A stretch of 64,000 bases of DNA, from positions 3,288,501-3,352,500 of the forward strand of contig CP136491.1 in NCBI GenBank assembly GCA_032768795.1, read 5' to 3'. The stretch comes from Tremella fuciformis. Lineage: Eukaryota; Basidiomycota; Tremellomycetes; Tremellales; Tremellaceae. The notes beneath the pieces were generated by a model. The model saw only the letters and a list, made by a program, of their open reading frames with translations, was not told the DNA's origin and did no database searches. The position numbers were made by a program, and so were the translations under genes. The stretch's first letter is position 1. The number at the start of each line of letters is the position of its first letter. Shown here one piece after another: positions 36,129 to 46,710 of this stretch.

Positions 36129-39100
36129 ATGAGCGCGACACCACCGACGCGAATCTCCCTTCCCCCTCGTCCCGCTCCGGCCGATCTGTTCAACTCGGCA
36201 CTCGCAACCGATTCACCGACCGACTCGCCCACTCATGCCGTCTTTCCCCCATCCAGCGCACAGGGGCAGCTGCCCCTCCCAAAAGGCAGGCGCAAGTCGG
36301 CGGCGGCAAGGCCCAGCTTCTCCACCTCGACGATGGGAAAGCGCAGCGCCAGTCGACGGCGAGCGAGTCGGATGACCGTGAGCGGAATGACCGATGTGGA
36401 TGCAGACGACCTCGCACCCAAGATGCCGACGCTGGTCCCCGGGATCCGGCCGGCCTATTCGACACCCCTGCCTGTGCTGCCGATGGTCGTGTTGTGCATC
36501 GCGAGTGTGCTGCGCAACAAGCGGGCGAGTGCTGATCGCAGGCGATGTTGTCCGAGTTGTTGTCGGCTAATCTGAGCACGCCGTTCTTGTTGAAGATGGT
36601 GGAAGGTATGTGAGGCTGTATGAAGGAGCACGAGCTTAAACACAGGCTTCTTCCTGGACGCTGGCAAGCCGAAGAACAGCGAGACCGAGGCTGCTGTCGG
36701 TCTCTGGACCGGTAAGCTCTCCCCGACCCCAGGGGCCATACGTTTGGGCGATCTGATAGCCAGGCAATCTTGTATCTGTCTTCTTCATCACGCAATTCTT
36801 CACCAGTGAGTGTCCTGGCCAGGGGACTTGCAGGTATACTGACGCCTGCGAGGTCTGTTGTGGAGCAGTATCGCCGACCGTCACGGACGAAGGGCGGTGA
36901 TCGTTGCGAGTTTGGCCGTCAGTGTCCTTCTCTGACCCGGAGTGAAGACTGACTTTCAGGGAAGCGCGATAGGTTGGCATTTCTCGACAGTTTCAATGCT
37001 GAACTGACAAAGCAGCGCTTGTCACGTTCGGGACATCGGAGTCTGTAAGCTGCTGTTATGTCTTACGAACGCCAGAGGCTGACTACTAGCTTCCCGAAGC
37101 TATCACTGTCCGGCTCGTCCAGGGTATCTTTGGCGGGGCCGTAGGAGTTGTCAGTTGACACCCGCTACAGGCTGAAGAGATGTCTGACGCGCTAGTTCCG
37201 TGGCTCGATTCGAGATCTTACAGACGACACCAATGCGACAAGGGCATATTCGGTTCTTGGGTTCTCGTGGGGTTTCGGCGGTGTCATTGGACCGGCAGGT
37301 CGTTCTTCATGGCACTTTCGCTCGCTCATCCACAGATCCTAGGAGGCGTCTTCGAAAGCCCTGCAGACAACTTTCCGGGCACATTCCTGGCTCGACTGCC
37401 ACTCTTCCAGTCATTTCCCTACCTTCTACCAACCTTGATTGCCGGTGTCATCTTGACCACAGGCTCAATCTTGGCATGTTTTCTGTCCTGGGATGGAGGT
37501 GTGCGTGGAGGCAGCCGTATTGCCCTACCCGTCGAAAAGGACGAGCCTCTAGTAGAGGCTCCCGAAGCTCGGCAAGCCTCACCCGCGCCGTCCAATCGGA
37601 CGGCCGTCCCGTCCGTGCGAGCTAGGAAAAGCATCATGTCTCCCATGTACGAACCTGAAGCTGCGGCGTCAGGGGCAGGCTACCCCGGGATCAACAGCGG
37701 CACTCTGCCGCATGCTCGACGTGATAGCCGAGCCTCATTAGGAACCGCTTACGGGTTCGTGTTTCAGTGCCTCTCACATCAACCCTACTGATTTACAGTT
37801 ATGGTGGGATCCGCTCAAAGCATCCCACCCTAGCGGCGCGAGCGGCACTCGAGGCGGCTCGTAGAGTGTCGAGCGCCGCACCGCGTCGACTGAGTGAGAG
37901 CAACGATATCAACGAAGAAGAACCCGAGGAGAATCGCCCTTTGGGCTTTGCGCAGAAGCTGTTGCTGGGTGAGTGTCACTGTGGAAGCCCGTGCTTATGA
38001 TTAGCCAATGAGGAGAACACTTTCAACATCAATGATCTCTGGGTCTCGGCAGCTGTAGCTCAAGACATGGCTGTGTTCGAGGACGATGACGCAGTCGAAG
38101 GAGAAGAAGAATCAGAGGCAGAAGAGGCCGAATCTACGCCGCTGCCATCGCCTGGTCAGACGCCTGGATCGCAAGGTCCCGACTTCAGCAGCGTCGCGAG
38201 ACGCAGGTTGACACGCGATCGAGTGTTCAGCGGACGAGCCCCCTCCATGCGCCACCGGTTGTCGGTATCGCAAGGTGGACGCCGATTCAGTACGAGCTCG
38301 GGACATGTGCCTGCTTTGTTTGCCAACACTGGTTTAGGCACACCGCCACTGCTGGCGGCCGAACAGACCGACCTTGATCTCGTCTCGCCCACAGGTGGCG
38401 ACCCGTTCTTCCAAAGCCCAGCTACTGATCGACGTGCTCCAAATCTCAGCGTCATTACCGAGCGCCAGACCAGCATCACTGAAACCTCTCCTTTGATGAG
38501 TCCTGCTGTCGAAGTTGCAATCGCGAAGCCGAAAGAGTCGACGTGGGGTGCTCTACCCTTGCTGATCATCATGCAGGTCGGTCCTGCCGGTCTCGGGCGC
38601 ATGACATACCCGCTCACATATCAGTACGGCTTGGTAGCTTTGCACAACACGACGCATGATCAGCTGTTCTTGTCGTTCTTGGTTTCGTACGTGTCTGTCA
38701 TCTGACGCGACAACCTTTAATCGTGCAGGCCATATCGATCCGGCGGCATTGGCCTGAACCCAGCCAATTTCTCATTCCTCATCGCCATCATGTGCCTCTG
38801 CCAACTATTCTACCAATTCCGCCTTTACCCATCGATGTTTGCCCGCTTCTCCCACCTGCAGATCTTCCGCATCGGCTGTTTCCTGTACATTCCGGCATAT
38901 CTCATGCTGCCGACGCTACACGCGTTTGCGAGCGAGCAGACTGGGGGCAGTTTTGTCGTCATGACTTGTGAGTGGTGTCAAAGTAGGAGATGCCATGGCT
39001 GATTATTGCAGTACTCACGTTGATCACGTCAGTCTGCTCAATGTTGATGTGTGAAGAAGAGCTGACGCCGGCAGGGCTGTCCGTTATTGTGGCGGAACGT

Positions 39101-39386
39101 TTGCCTACACGTCCATCATGGTTCTGATAGTGAGTGTGGCCAGGCAAGTGTACTTCAAGCAAGCTAGCTGATGTGGCAGAATGCAATGTCACCGCCGCAT
39201 GTGGTGGGTCTATCGAATGGGCTGGCGCAGAGTGTGGTCTCGTTTGCGAGGTTCTTTGGTCCAGTCATTGGCGGCAGCATTTGGAGTGCGAGCATCAATG
39301 GCAACCCCGACGGCTATCCCAAGGGGTTTTACATTGTGGCCCTGGGCTGCTTGATCCAGTGGTCTCTCACGTTTTTGATACGGTGA
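36129..39386 (+). CDS. major facilitator superfamily transporter
   Basis: Sixteen exons (36129-36500, 36542-36605, 36646-36711, 36764-36805, 36853-36917, 36960-36972, 37016-37044, 37090-37149, 37196-37298, 37343-37754, 37799-37968, 38005-38686, 38729-38967, 39012-39027, 39075-39129, 39180-39386) encode 864 aa. After a Ser/Arg-rich cytosolic N-terminus the first helices start near residue 115. The MFS signature LLWSSIADRHGRRAVIVASL is at loop 2-3, and RDLTDDTNATRAYSVLGFSWGFGGVIGPA marks helices 4-5. A long hydrophilic loop of about 300 residues joins the two halves, followed by six more helices ending in FFGPVIGG and LGCLIQWSLTFLIR. The layout resembles the DHA1/ZIFL-like fungal carriers; the substrate is unknown. 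Intron 1 has a GC donor (ATC|GCGAGT). Exons of 13 and 16 nt are included because they keep the frame and the helices. Confidence 0.85.
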
Positions 39387-39563
39387 TGGTGATGGTAACG
39401 GCGTCATTGACGATATGTAGCGAGGAAAGTATGCGAGCTTCCGAGTGTTTCAGGCACGCCGAGAAAAAGTCGAGAGGTGTTCACAAGGTTACTCGTATCG
39501 TTCACGTTTATCACTTTGCCTGTCTTCTCCTTCTTTTGGACTTGCAGATTGTATAGACTGGAG

Positions 39564-40627
39564 ATGCCCAAGCAGCTCGTCGTGTTCGACTTTGACTGGT
39601 CCTTCGTCGACCAAGACACGGACCGATGGGTGTTCGAGGTGCTCTCGACCGACCTGCGGCGGAAACTGCAAGACCGCAAGTCGGGCCAGAAAACAGGGAT
39701 ACAGTGCACCCCCGACGTCGTGTAAGTCCGCGTCCGCGCGCAGCGTAGCTGTGTCGGAGGCTGGTGAGCAGAGCTCATGGAACAGTGACGAGACGATGGA
39801 GGATTTGTACAAGGCGGGGTTCAAGAGGGACGATGTGCTCTCTGCCCTGCGCATCTTGCCGTTTGTAGGTCTGCCCCTGCCCCCCATCCTTCCAGCCCCC
39901 ATCCTACCAGCCCCCATCCTACCACCCCCCACCCCCCCTCCCCCCCTTTCCTCCATATCCCCCTTCCAACTCCTTCCCCCGCCCCCACCCACCAACCCAC
40001 CCCACCCCCCACCCCCCGCGCTGACGCGCAGCACCCGGCGATGAAGCGCGCCGTCACGCACCTCCAAGCGCGCGGCGACACGACTTTCGTGTGCCTGTCC
40101 AACTCGAACGTCGTGTACATCGGCACGATCCTCGAGGTGAGCAGCACCGCAGGAGGTGCTCCGCAACAGGACAAGCTGTCCCAGGGGCGGAGGTCGGGGG
40201 GGGGGGGGGGGGGGGGGGGCCGAGGGCTGACGCGCAGCACCACAATCTCCAATCCCTCTTCCACACAATAATCACCAACCCCGCATCATGGGACGCCGAC
40301 CGGCCCGACCGGCTGCACGTGGGTCGGCGGGTGGGGGCAGACGAGCCTGCGCACGGGTGCGCAGTGGGCTGCCTGGCGAACATGTGCAAGGGCGCCGAGC
40401 TGGACGCGTGGCTCGCGGCCAACGGGGGCAAGGCGAGCTGGGGGCGGATCGTGTATGTGGGCGATGGGGGGAACGACTTTTGCCCGCTGTTGCGGATGCG
40501 GCGAGGGGACTGGGCGCTTGTGCGCAAGGGGTTCGAGCTGGAGGAGCGGGTGCGGGACGAGGGCGCGCGGAGCGGGCTGCAGGTGGACGTCAAGTTGTGG
40601 GAGCAGGCGTGGCAGATCGACGAGTGA
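39564..40627 (+). CDS. HAD-family phosphatase, PHOSPHO1/2-like
   Basis: Four exons (39564-39721, 39786-39864, 40032-40136, 40238-40627) give 243 aa, the size of PHOSPHO-type phosphatases (phosphocholine/phosphoethanolamine or pyridoxal-phosphate hydrolases). HAD motif I is FDFDWSFVD near residue 8, motif II is CLSNSN in exon 3, and motif IV is VYVGDGGNDFCPL in exon 4. The protein has no signal peptide. Intron 2 (167 nt) is almost pure C with a few T and A, intron 3 (101 nt) contains 23 consecutive G; both have normal GT and AG ends and a CTGACGCGCAG acceptor region. Substrate assignment is not possible from sequence alone. Confidence 0.88.
39866..40020. repeat. C-rich tract filling intron 2
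   Basis: Nearly all of this intron is cytosine runs of 3-7 broken by single T or A, including three copies of a CCCCCATCCTACCA-like unit (39897-39929). The opposite strand therefore carries many G-runs and has G-quadruplex potential. The intron's branch motif CTGACGCGCAG begins right after it. Confidence 0.85.
40197..40219. repeat. homopolymer of 23 G in intron 3
   Basis: An uninterrupted run of 23 G on the plus strand, inside intron 3 of the PHOSPHO-like gene, 18 bases before the acceptor. Such a run is prone to length error in sequencing and to slippage in vivo, so the exact count should be treated with caution. Confidence 0.9.
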
Positions 40628-40746
40628 GCCTCTCCCTCAACCCTTCCCAGACCACACGGCGGACAATGGAACACGCACGCTCATGCACAAGGTACTTTCG
40701 CCAACTCTAGCCGGGCTATCATAGTACTATCAAGTCGCATGCACAG

Positions 40747-43449
40747 CTAGTCTGCCCCCTCGCGCGCGTCCTCGGCCGCCCGCTCCTCCGCCTCGGCAGC
40801 GGCCGCCGCGCCCAGCTCCACCAGCGCCGTGTCGCTCCTCGGCCGCGCGAGCGCCAGCATCGTGCTGCTCCTCGTGCGCTCGATCTGCCGCTCAGAGTCG
40901 TCGTACGTGGGCAGACCCGTATCGAGCGGGACGATGCCTCCGCCGAGGAACCCCCTCGAAGCCACGGCGTAAGACGGGACCACGTTGAGGGGATTGGACT
41001 CGACTTGGTCTGGCGTCGTGGGGGCCGTCACGGCCTCGCTCATCTGCGTGCGTCGGCGCTGCGGCGCTTCCTGCGATGTGAACTGCACATGCGCCGAGCC
41101 TCCGGCAGTAGCAGCGGCATTCTGCACATTGGTGAACGATGCCACCTGCCGCGGGAGAGAGTCGTGGCTGACGCCCGCGCCGCCCGTGCGGAGGATCGGT
41201 TTGGCGGGGACGTGGCCGGTATGGGGCTTGATCTTGGGCAGGTGGAGGAAGCCCGAGCGAGTGGGCCTGGGAGACTCCACTCCTCGTTCTGGACTAGGAG
41301 CCCGACTGCCGTTACGGCTCCCGGCCCAGGATCTGCTCCCTCGCCGACTGGGCGGCCGGCTGTTGGCGCGCGACTCGGGCGGCGTGTCGTTTGGCGATGG
41401 GTCATTGGAGTGGGCACGCAGTGCGCCGAGGGAGAGCAGGAGCTCCGAGTCGGCCCACTCGCTGAGCTCACGTCGAGGCGGTACGTCGCTTGGCCCTCCT
41501 GCCCCGGTGTCCGAGGCGAATGACAGACCACGAGTGGGCGAGCCGGGACGCGAGGGAGGTCGACTGCTCGGCGGGGTGTTCTGAGGGGAATGATGCGGGG
41601 TCGCATGCCTAGATCGGGGAATGAAGCCGGCCGCCGAGCCAGAGTCGGCCGGGGGGACGCGGTCGTATACATGATTGGTGTAGCTGGGAAGGTCAATGAC
41701 TTGACTCTCTTCCTGATGACCGAAGAGGAGGTTGCGAGTGCCGGCACTGGCCTCGCGGGCCTCTTCGATCAAGCTGCTGTCGATGATGATAATGGGCAGG
41801 GCGCAGCGCAGCTCGGAGATGTGTCCATCGGCGTTGAGAATGGAGCAGGACCACTTGATCTTGTGCTGGATGAAGATGGGGTGGATGTTGTGGGTGGCAG
41901 TGGTGTAGACGGGGATGGGGATGCTGAGAGACGTGTCGACCTCGTCGTCGCCAATCTCGATGTCTGGCTCGTCCTCATGCACTGAAGGGGGTCGGTCGCG
42001 CTGCGACGAAGGGCCCGACGGGTTCGGCTGCTGACTGGCAGACGACGCGGCTCGCTGCCGGTCCGGTTGTGCCGAGGAGTTTGTGGCAGCAGACATGGGC
42101 GGCAGTTGGGCGCGAGGAGCGGTAGGTGTCCTAGAGGGACTAGAGGAACGGGAAGGGACGCGCGAGTTGGTGGCCGAATTGTTGTTCGACGACAGCTGCG
42201 AGGTCGAGGTGATACGGTGTGGCATGGCGGTCTGACCTGTAGAGGAAGATTCTGAGGAGGACACGAGGACGGCGCGACCATTAACAATGTCGTGCTTGAC
42301 GGTTATGGCCACACGGTTGTCGGGATGGTTCGAGTGCCTGGTATGAAGCATGCTGTACTCTTTGAGGACCGAGGTGATCGAGGTGACACGTACGCCCTTT
42401 GCGATAGGCATAAACTTTACGTTGACGGGGATTTCGTCGCCGGCCGCGTAGGCCTTGTAGGGGAGCGTGAGCGAGTACATGATCTTGCCGGGCCAGGTGT
42501 TCTCAATCTCGAGCGTCTGGTTGAACTCGAGGGCTTCGGGGGTGAATGTGCGGTGCACGGTGAACGCCTTTTCGGCATGGTGGGTGTGTGTCACAAAGCC
42601 CGAGCGGACGAGATTGGCGCGCAGGCGGTACTGGACAACGGCGTCGCCGTTGAAGGTATGGATGGACGAGGGGTGCTTGCCGTCGATGGCGAGACTGAAG
42701 GCAAACGAGTGTGAGCCGGCCTTCATGGTGACGGCCTTCTGGCCGCCGATAAACTTCCAGTCGTGGTGGGCGAGATTGTGCGTGAAATGGTGGTACTTGC
42801 TGGACGTGCCGGTGGTATCGTGAAACTGCACCTTTGCGCGACACGACATCTGCATGGTGATCTCCTTGACGTTGGTCGAGTCGGGGAGGTGGACCTCGAC
42901 GCGGCCCCTGAGCAGCGCGGGGGTCACCTCGCTGCCGTAGCCGCGCAGGACGAGGTGGTCCTGGTCGAGGAAGATCTGGATGGGGGGCGCGGGGCCGTGC
43001 AGGCCGGTGCTGCCGCCCGGGGTGACGGCGTTGCCAAGCGACGAGCTGGGCCACATGGCGTCGCCGGGGCTGGTGGCGGGCCCAGCGGCGGCGGGGGCGA
43101 TGGGTGCGGGGGTGTGGATGCTACCTGGAGTATGGGCGCCCGAGGAGGTGTGCGAACCGTGCGAACGGCCGAAGAAGTAGTCGTCGAGGGGTTCGGCGCC
43201 GCCGCTGCCGCTGCCGCCGGCGCCCACACTGCCGGCCCCACTGCTGCCTGTCGTCGTGGGGCCAGAGGTGGGAGGAGGGGCAATGGGGAGTGCCTCGCGG
43301 GACGTCTGATGGCTGATGCTGATGAGGGTCGAGGATCGCGAGGTGCGCGTGGGCGAGGACGCCCTCGAGCCGGGGCGAGAGGACGGCCTCGAGGAAGGGG
43401 CGGAGATGCCGCCGCCCGCGGCTTGGAGGGTGCGTCCCCAGTGCGGCAT
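40747..43449 (-). CDS. alpha-arrestin (arrestin-related trafficking adaptor)
   Basis: A single uninterrupted 900-aa frame, the only long intron-free gene here. The N-terminal 140 residues are rich in Ser, Pro, Gly and Ala. The arrestin-N fold starts near residue 155 (IQIFLDQDHLVLRGYGSEV) and the arrestin-C part follows to about residue 585 with a disordered Ser/Pro loop of about 110 residues inserted before SIPIPVYTTATHNIHPIF. Alpha-arrestins recruit Rsp5-type ubiquitin ligases to membrane transporters through PY motifs; the visible candidates are LPSY (about residue 587) and LPTY (about 846), with no classical PPxY. The long C-terminal tail has repeated SRPPSRxGSR-type stretches. Start 43449 follows stop codons and is the first ATG of the frame. 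Confidence 0.9.
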   Translation of the reverse strand: MPHWGRTLQAAGGGISAPSSRPSSRPGSRASSPTRTSRSSTLISISHQTSREALPIAPPPTSGPTTTGSSGAGSVGAGGSGSGGAEPLDDYFFGRSHGSHTSSGAHTPGSIHTPAPIAPAAAGPATSPGDAMWPSSSLGNAVTPGGSTGLHGPAPPIQIFLDQDHLVLRGYGSEVTPALLRGRVEVHLPDSTNVKEITMQMSCRAKVQFHDTTGTSSKYHHFTHNLAHHDWKFIGGQKAVTMKAGSHSFAFSLAIDGKHPSSIHTFNGDAVVQYRLRANLVRSGFVTHTHHAEKAFTVHRTFTPEALEFNQTLEIENTWPGKIMYSLTLPYKAYAAGDEIPVNVKFMPIAKGVRVTSITSVLKEYSMLHTRHSNHPDNRVAITVKHDIVNGRAVLVSSSESSSTGQTAMPHRITSTSQLSSNNNSATNSRVPSRSSSPSRTPTAPRAQLPPMSAATNSSAQPDRQRAASSASQQPNPSGPSSQRDRPPSVHEDEPDIEIGDDEVDTSLSIPIPVYTTATHNIHPIFIQHKIKWSCSILNADGHISELRCALPIIIIDSSLIEEAREASAGTRNLLFGHQEESQVIDLPSYTNHVYDRVPPADSGSAAGFIPRSRHATPHHSPQNTPPSSRPPSRPGSPTRGLSFASDTGAGGPSDVPPRRELSEWADSELLLSLGALRAHSNDPSPNDTPPESRANSRPPSRRGSRSWAGSRNGSRAPSPERGVESPRPTRSGFLHLPKIKPHTGHVPAKPILRTGGAGVSHDSLPRQVASFTNVQNAAATAGGSAHVQFTSQEAPQRRRTQMSEAVTAPTTPDQVESNPLNVVPSYAVASRGFLGGGIVPLDTGLPTYDDSERQIERTRSSTMLALARPRSDTALVELGAAAAAEAEERAAEDAREGAD

Positions 43450-44323
43450 GGTGTGTCTGTAGGCTACCGGTACCCGAGTAGGACAAAGGAATACGGAGGG
43501 GCTAGCGGGGGTGTGTCTAGCGAGTTGGAGGTGATGAGGCTAGTGAGGTTCCGGAGGTGGGGAGGAAGGATGGCCGATGGTGAGAAAGAGGATGAGAGAA
43601 GTGAAGGAGGATCGATGGCGGGTTTGTCACAGTGGCCGCTGCTCTCTCGTCATGTCATGTTGAGCGACAAGACGCGATGAGAAGAGATAGTGACGTGCCC
43701 GGAAGCATAGAGAGAGGAAGAGAGACAAGGAGGAGAGAGAAGGAGTCATTCATTCCTCCAGGGCGTGTCTCTCTCTTTAATATCTGCTTATCTCTTCTTT
43801 TCTCCGGGCCCTTCTCTCGACATGACATGCATATAACCTATGCCTACCAAGTCAAATTTGCATAGGGGACTGACATCATTCTATGCTCCCCTCTGCTCTG
43901 CTGGTACTGGCTACAGGAGAGATTCGTGGGAAAAGACGGCATAGGTTAGAGAGACGGCCGACCGATGGCAGTCCGTCTCTCGTCTCTTTTTCCAGGGTCA
44001 ATATACCGCCGGCAAACGAGGTGGCCCCGCCTACTAGCCAATGACACAGTCTACTGCGAGATCACAGCTTGTAGGGTGCAGATGGGAGCGAAGCGAGGTC
44101 TGGGGCAGGCTGCAGCTCATTCCAGCCATCGACCGAGCATACATGGCATAGTCAGAGTGTGTTATGCATCCGACGGCTGGCTGCACGGCAAGGATTGAAA
44201 GCTTGGCTGAGCCGATATATCTGATCCCGCACATCTCAATGCCAGCGTCATCCCCTTCCATTTGCTTCTGACGAGATTTCGACCACTTGGATGGATTCAG
44301 TGTTCGCTTCACATCGCACCGCC
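43450..44323. promoter_or_regulatory. long divergent intergenic region with GA/CT tracts
   Basis: No gene is visible in this 874-base stretch. It carries a purine tract (mainly GA and GGA repeats) at about 43709-43745 and a CT tract at 43767-43778, a composition often seen in fungal 5' leaders and promoters. It probably holds the promoters of both the arrestin and the mL43 gene, plus a long 5' UTR. An upstream ATG at 44291, in frame with mL43, would add 11 residues. Confidence 0.5.
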
Positions 44324-44823
44324 ATGCCCCGCCTCATCCCACCGGCGCTCGCACACCCGCGAAGCGCCCCGGTGCAAGGGTACAAACACCACCTCACCCC
44401 GCTCCGGCGCCTCGTGTTCGACCACGACCCCCTCTCGCCCGCGCAACACGGCCTGCGCGCCTTTCTACAAAAGCCAGTGCGCACGCTCGCACAGGAGAAC
44501 CCGGACGTCGAGATTGCCGTGCGCGAGCTGCGGCGCGGCAGGGCGGGCGTCGTACGGGGGCACTACGGTGCGTCCCGTCCACGCGCATCCAAGTTCTGGA
44601 GGGGAGCTGACAAGGAGTGAACGGCAGGGACAAGGTCATCTGCCTGAACGGGCTCGAGGCCAACCAAGTCGCCGGCAAGGTCCGCCTCTTGCTGGACGCG
44701 TCGGGCGCCAAGCTCAAGCACCTCAAGTACCGCACCCTCGAGGCTGGACCGGGCGGCGAGGCCGCGCGCGGGGTGTGGAGCGCGTTGCATGTGGAGAAAC
44801 AGGCGGCCGGGTATCGCATATGA
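44324..44823 (+). CDS. MRPL51: mitochondrial large ribosomal subunit protein mL43
   Basis: Two exons (44324-44567 and 44618-44823) give 149 aa. The family block HYVNGRDKVICLNGLE is rebuilt exactly when the acceptor is placed at 44617 (GACAAGGAG), and RGVWSALH near the C-terminus matches the RGIWSP block of yeast Mrpl51 and human MRPL43. The N-terminal basic segment could target the protein to mitochondria. The chosen start has a good context (CACCGCCATGCC); the alternative at 44291 cannot be excluded. The C-terminus is directed at the phosphodiesterase gene on the other strand. Confidence 0.9.
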
Positions 44824-45022
44824 CCCCATCTCAGACTGTTCATCGGGGCCGGGGCCCGCCATGTTGTACCACTATCACTACCACTGACCGTTTCGTAAGC
44901 CACGCGCAGCATGCACCTTCGCTCGGCTGGTCTATGCTGCGTGCATGCGGGGGCTACAATGTCCGTCGTGTCGGAGTGGTAATGCTAGGAATCTACATCT
45001 ATTGTACTTTTCGCTAGGCAGG

Positions 45023-46710
45023 CTAGGCTGCCACCGCAATGGCCGGAGCAGCGGCGGGGACGCCAGCCGCAGCAGCTACACCAACACCTGCGTGGTTGGC
45101 CTTGGCTGCATCGCTGCTATGCGTGTCGACAGCGTCGAGGCCGGTGCCCGGGTCATCGGTCTCGTTGCTCGCTGGATCCATGCTGAACTCGCCGAGGTCC
45201 GGGACGTACAGCGGTCCGGGCTGATAACAGATGGTCCGCATCACATCGAGCTGCGAGCGGTGGATCCAGATCTGCAGCGCGGCACCAGACCATAGGCAAG
45301 CATGTCGAGGTAGAGACGGCGTCGGTGTGTACCATACCCAGGGTCGGGTGCGTCAAAGGGGTGTGGTCGAGTCGGCGGTAGGGGCAGGAGGAGCAGCAGT
45401 AACAGAAAGATCGCCGTGAGCTCGGAGGAACGCCAACTCGAGGGGAGAGGCAAGTACATGGGCGAGGGAATAGTACCTCCAGTTACTCCATCCAAACGTC
45501 CAGCGCGCCACGCCCGTCAGCGCGAGCTTCTCGGGGTGCTCGACGACCTGGCCGTCAGCGTCTCATCAGGGGTCCTCGACGCCCACTCACCTCCTTTTTC
45601 AGCTGGGAGAACGCCGCCGTGCGATCTGTCAGGACCGCCTTGACGCCCCACGTGATCGCGATGCGCATCTCGTCCTCCCTATTCACCGTCCACACGCACA
45701 CCTCTTTCCCCGCCGCGCGGCAGTCGGCGAGGAACGCCTGGCCCTCGGCGCCCATGAGCAGCGGGAAGCACATCGAGAACCCCTCGCAGGCGTCCCAGAA
45801 GTACTTGCGCGCCACCGCCGTGCTGAAGCCGATATGGTATCGCCGCAGCAGCGGCAGGTACGCGTAGGCGGCCTTGAGGAAGAGGGGGTGCCACAGGCCG
45901 AGTATGAGGCGCGGGGCGAGCAGCGTCTCCCAGCCCTCGTGCTGGCTGCGGGTCAGCTCTCCACCACCGACTTCAAGGTAGTGAGCGCACGCTACGACGC
46001 GCGCCATCTCGGGCTGCTTGTCAGCTTGACTCTTGCAGCATAGCATGGGAAGAGACAGGACGCACAAACAGTGTCTCGGGGTTGTTCTGCATCTTGCAGT
46101 CGATCTGCATGCAGGTCAGCTCGGATCGGATCAGACGACACTACCGCGCAGCCCACATTTAGGGATACGTGTCGGTTCTCAGGCTACATATCAGCTCCTC
46201 CGTGCGCTGATACGATGATGCACGCACCTCCAGCAGCAGGTCAACGAGCTCGGCAAATGTCGGGATGGGCTGGATAGGCTCTTTGGTCGTGCGCACGTGT
46301 CTGCTCTCAGCCCTCTGCGCCCTTCAACAAACACGCAGAGGAGGAGCGTACTCGATCACGCCGTGCCACGGCTGGGTCCGGATCAGCCCCGTGCCCGTGG
46401 TCGTCCGATCCAACGTCGGGTCGTGAAACATCAAGACGACCCCGTCGCTCGTAGCGTGCACATCTGACCCTGCTCAGCCTCGCTCAAACAACGACGCATG
46501 CTCCCTCTCACCCGACTCGATGGCATCTGCGCCTTCCTGGATCGCCGCCCTGAAACTGGCCAAGCTGCCCATCAGCTCCATTGCCCTCGAAGCAGCAGCG
46601 GCAGTGCCGACTGACGTGTTCTCTGGCAAGTGGGCAGACGCGCCTCTATGACCCCAACATTCCACATCTTTCGGCTGCCGCAACGGCGGGAGAGGCTTCG
46701 GTGCAGCCAT
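45023..46710 (-). CDS. glycerophosphodiester phosphodiesterase (PGC1-like)
   Basis: Exons 46710-46616, 46564-46512, 46463-46352, 46300-46228, 46104-46066, 46013-45991, 45945-45591, then 45547 onward. GDPD-fold residues are in place: WGHRGASAHLPENT with the catalytic His, Arg and Glu, IESDVHATSDG, and FHDPTLDRTT. APRLILGLWHP and KEVCVWTVN are shared with yeast Pgc1 (phosphatidylglycerol phospholipase C) and related fungal enzymes. One intron (46105-46227, 123 nt) is long and one exon is only 23 nt. The 3' end is uncertain: reading straight on from SNWRYYSLA gives a stop at 45353 (314 aa), while splicing from CAT|GTACTT to the ORF at 45023-45280 adds a tail IWIHRSQLDVMRTICYQPG and a long Ala/Gly-rich end. 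I favour the longer form. Confidence 0.75.

Noticed and set aside
39387..39556. C-terminal extension of the MFS protein through a possible intron
   Set aside because: It would run to within 8 bases of the next start codon and adds unrelated sequence; the stop at 39386 gives a normal MFS end.
42763..43680. 305-aa plus-strand frame opposite the arrestin gene
   Set aside because: Gly/Arg/Ala-rich antisense shadow of a GC-rich exon.
45241..45495. 84-aa minus frame with a Leu-rich hydrophobic run
   Set aside because: Lies across the uncertain 3' end of the phosphodiesterase; the run comes from CTG-rich DNA and the frame does not continue a conserved segment.
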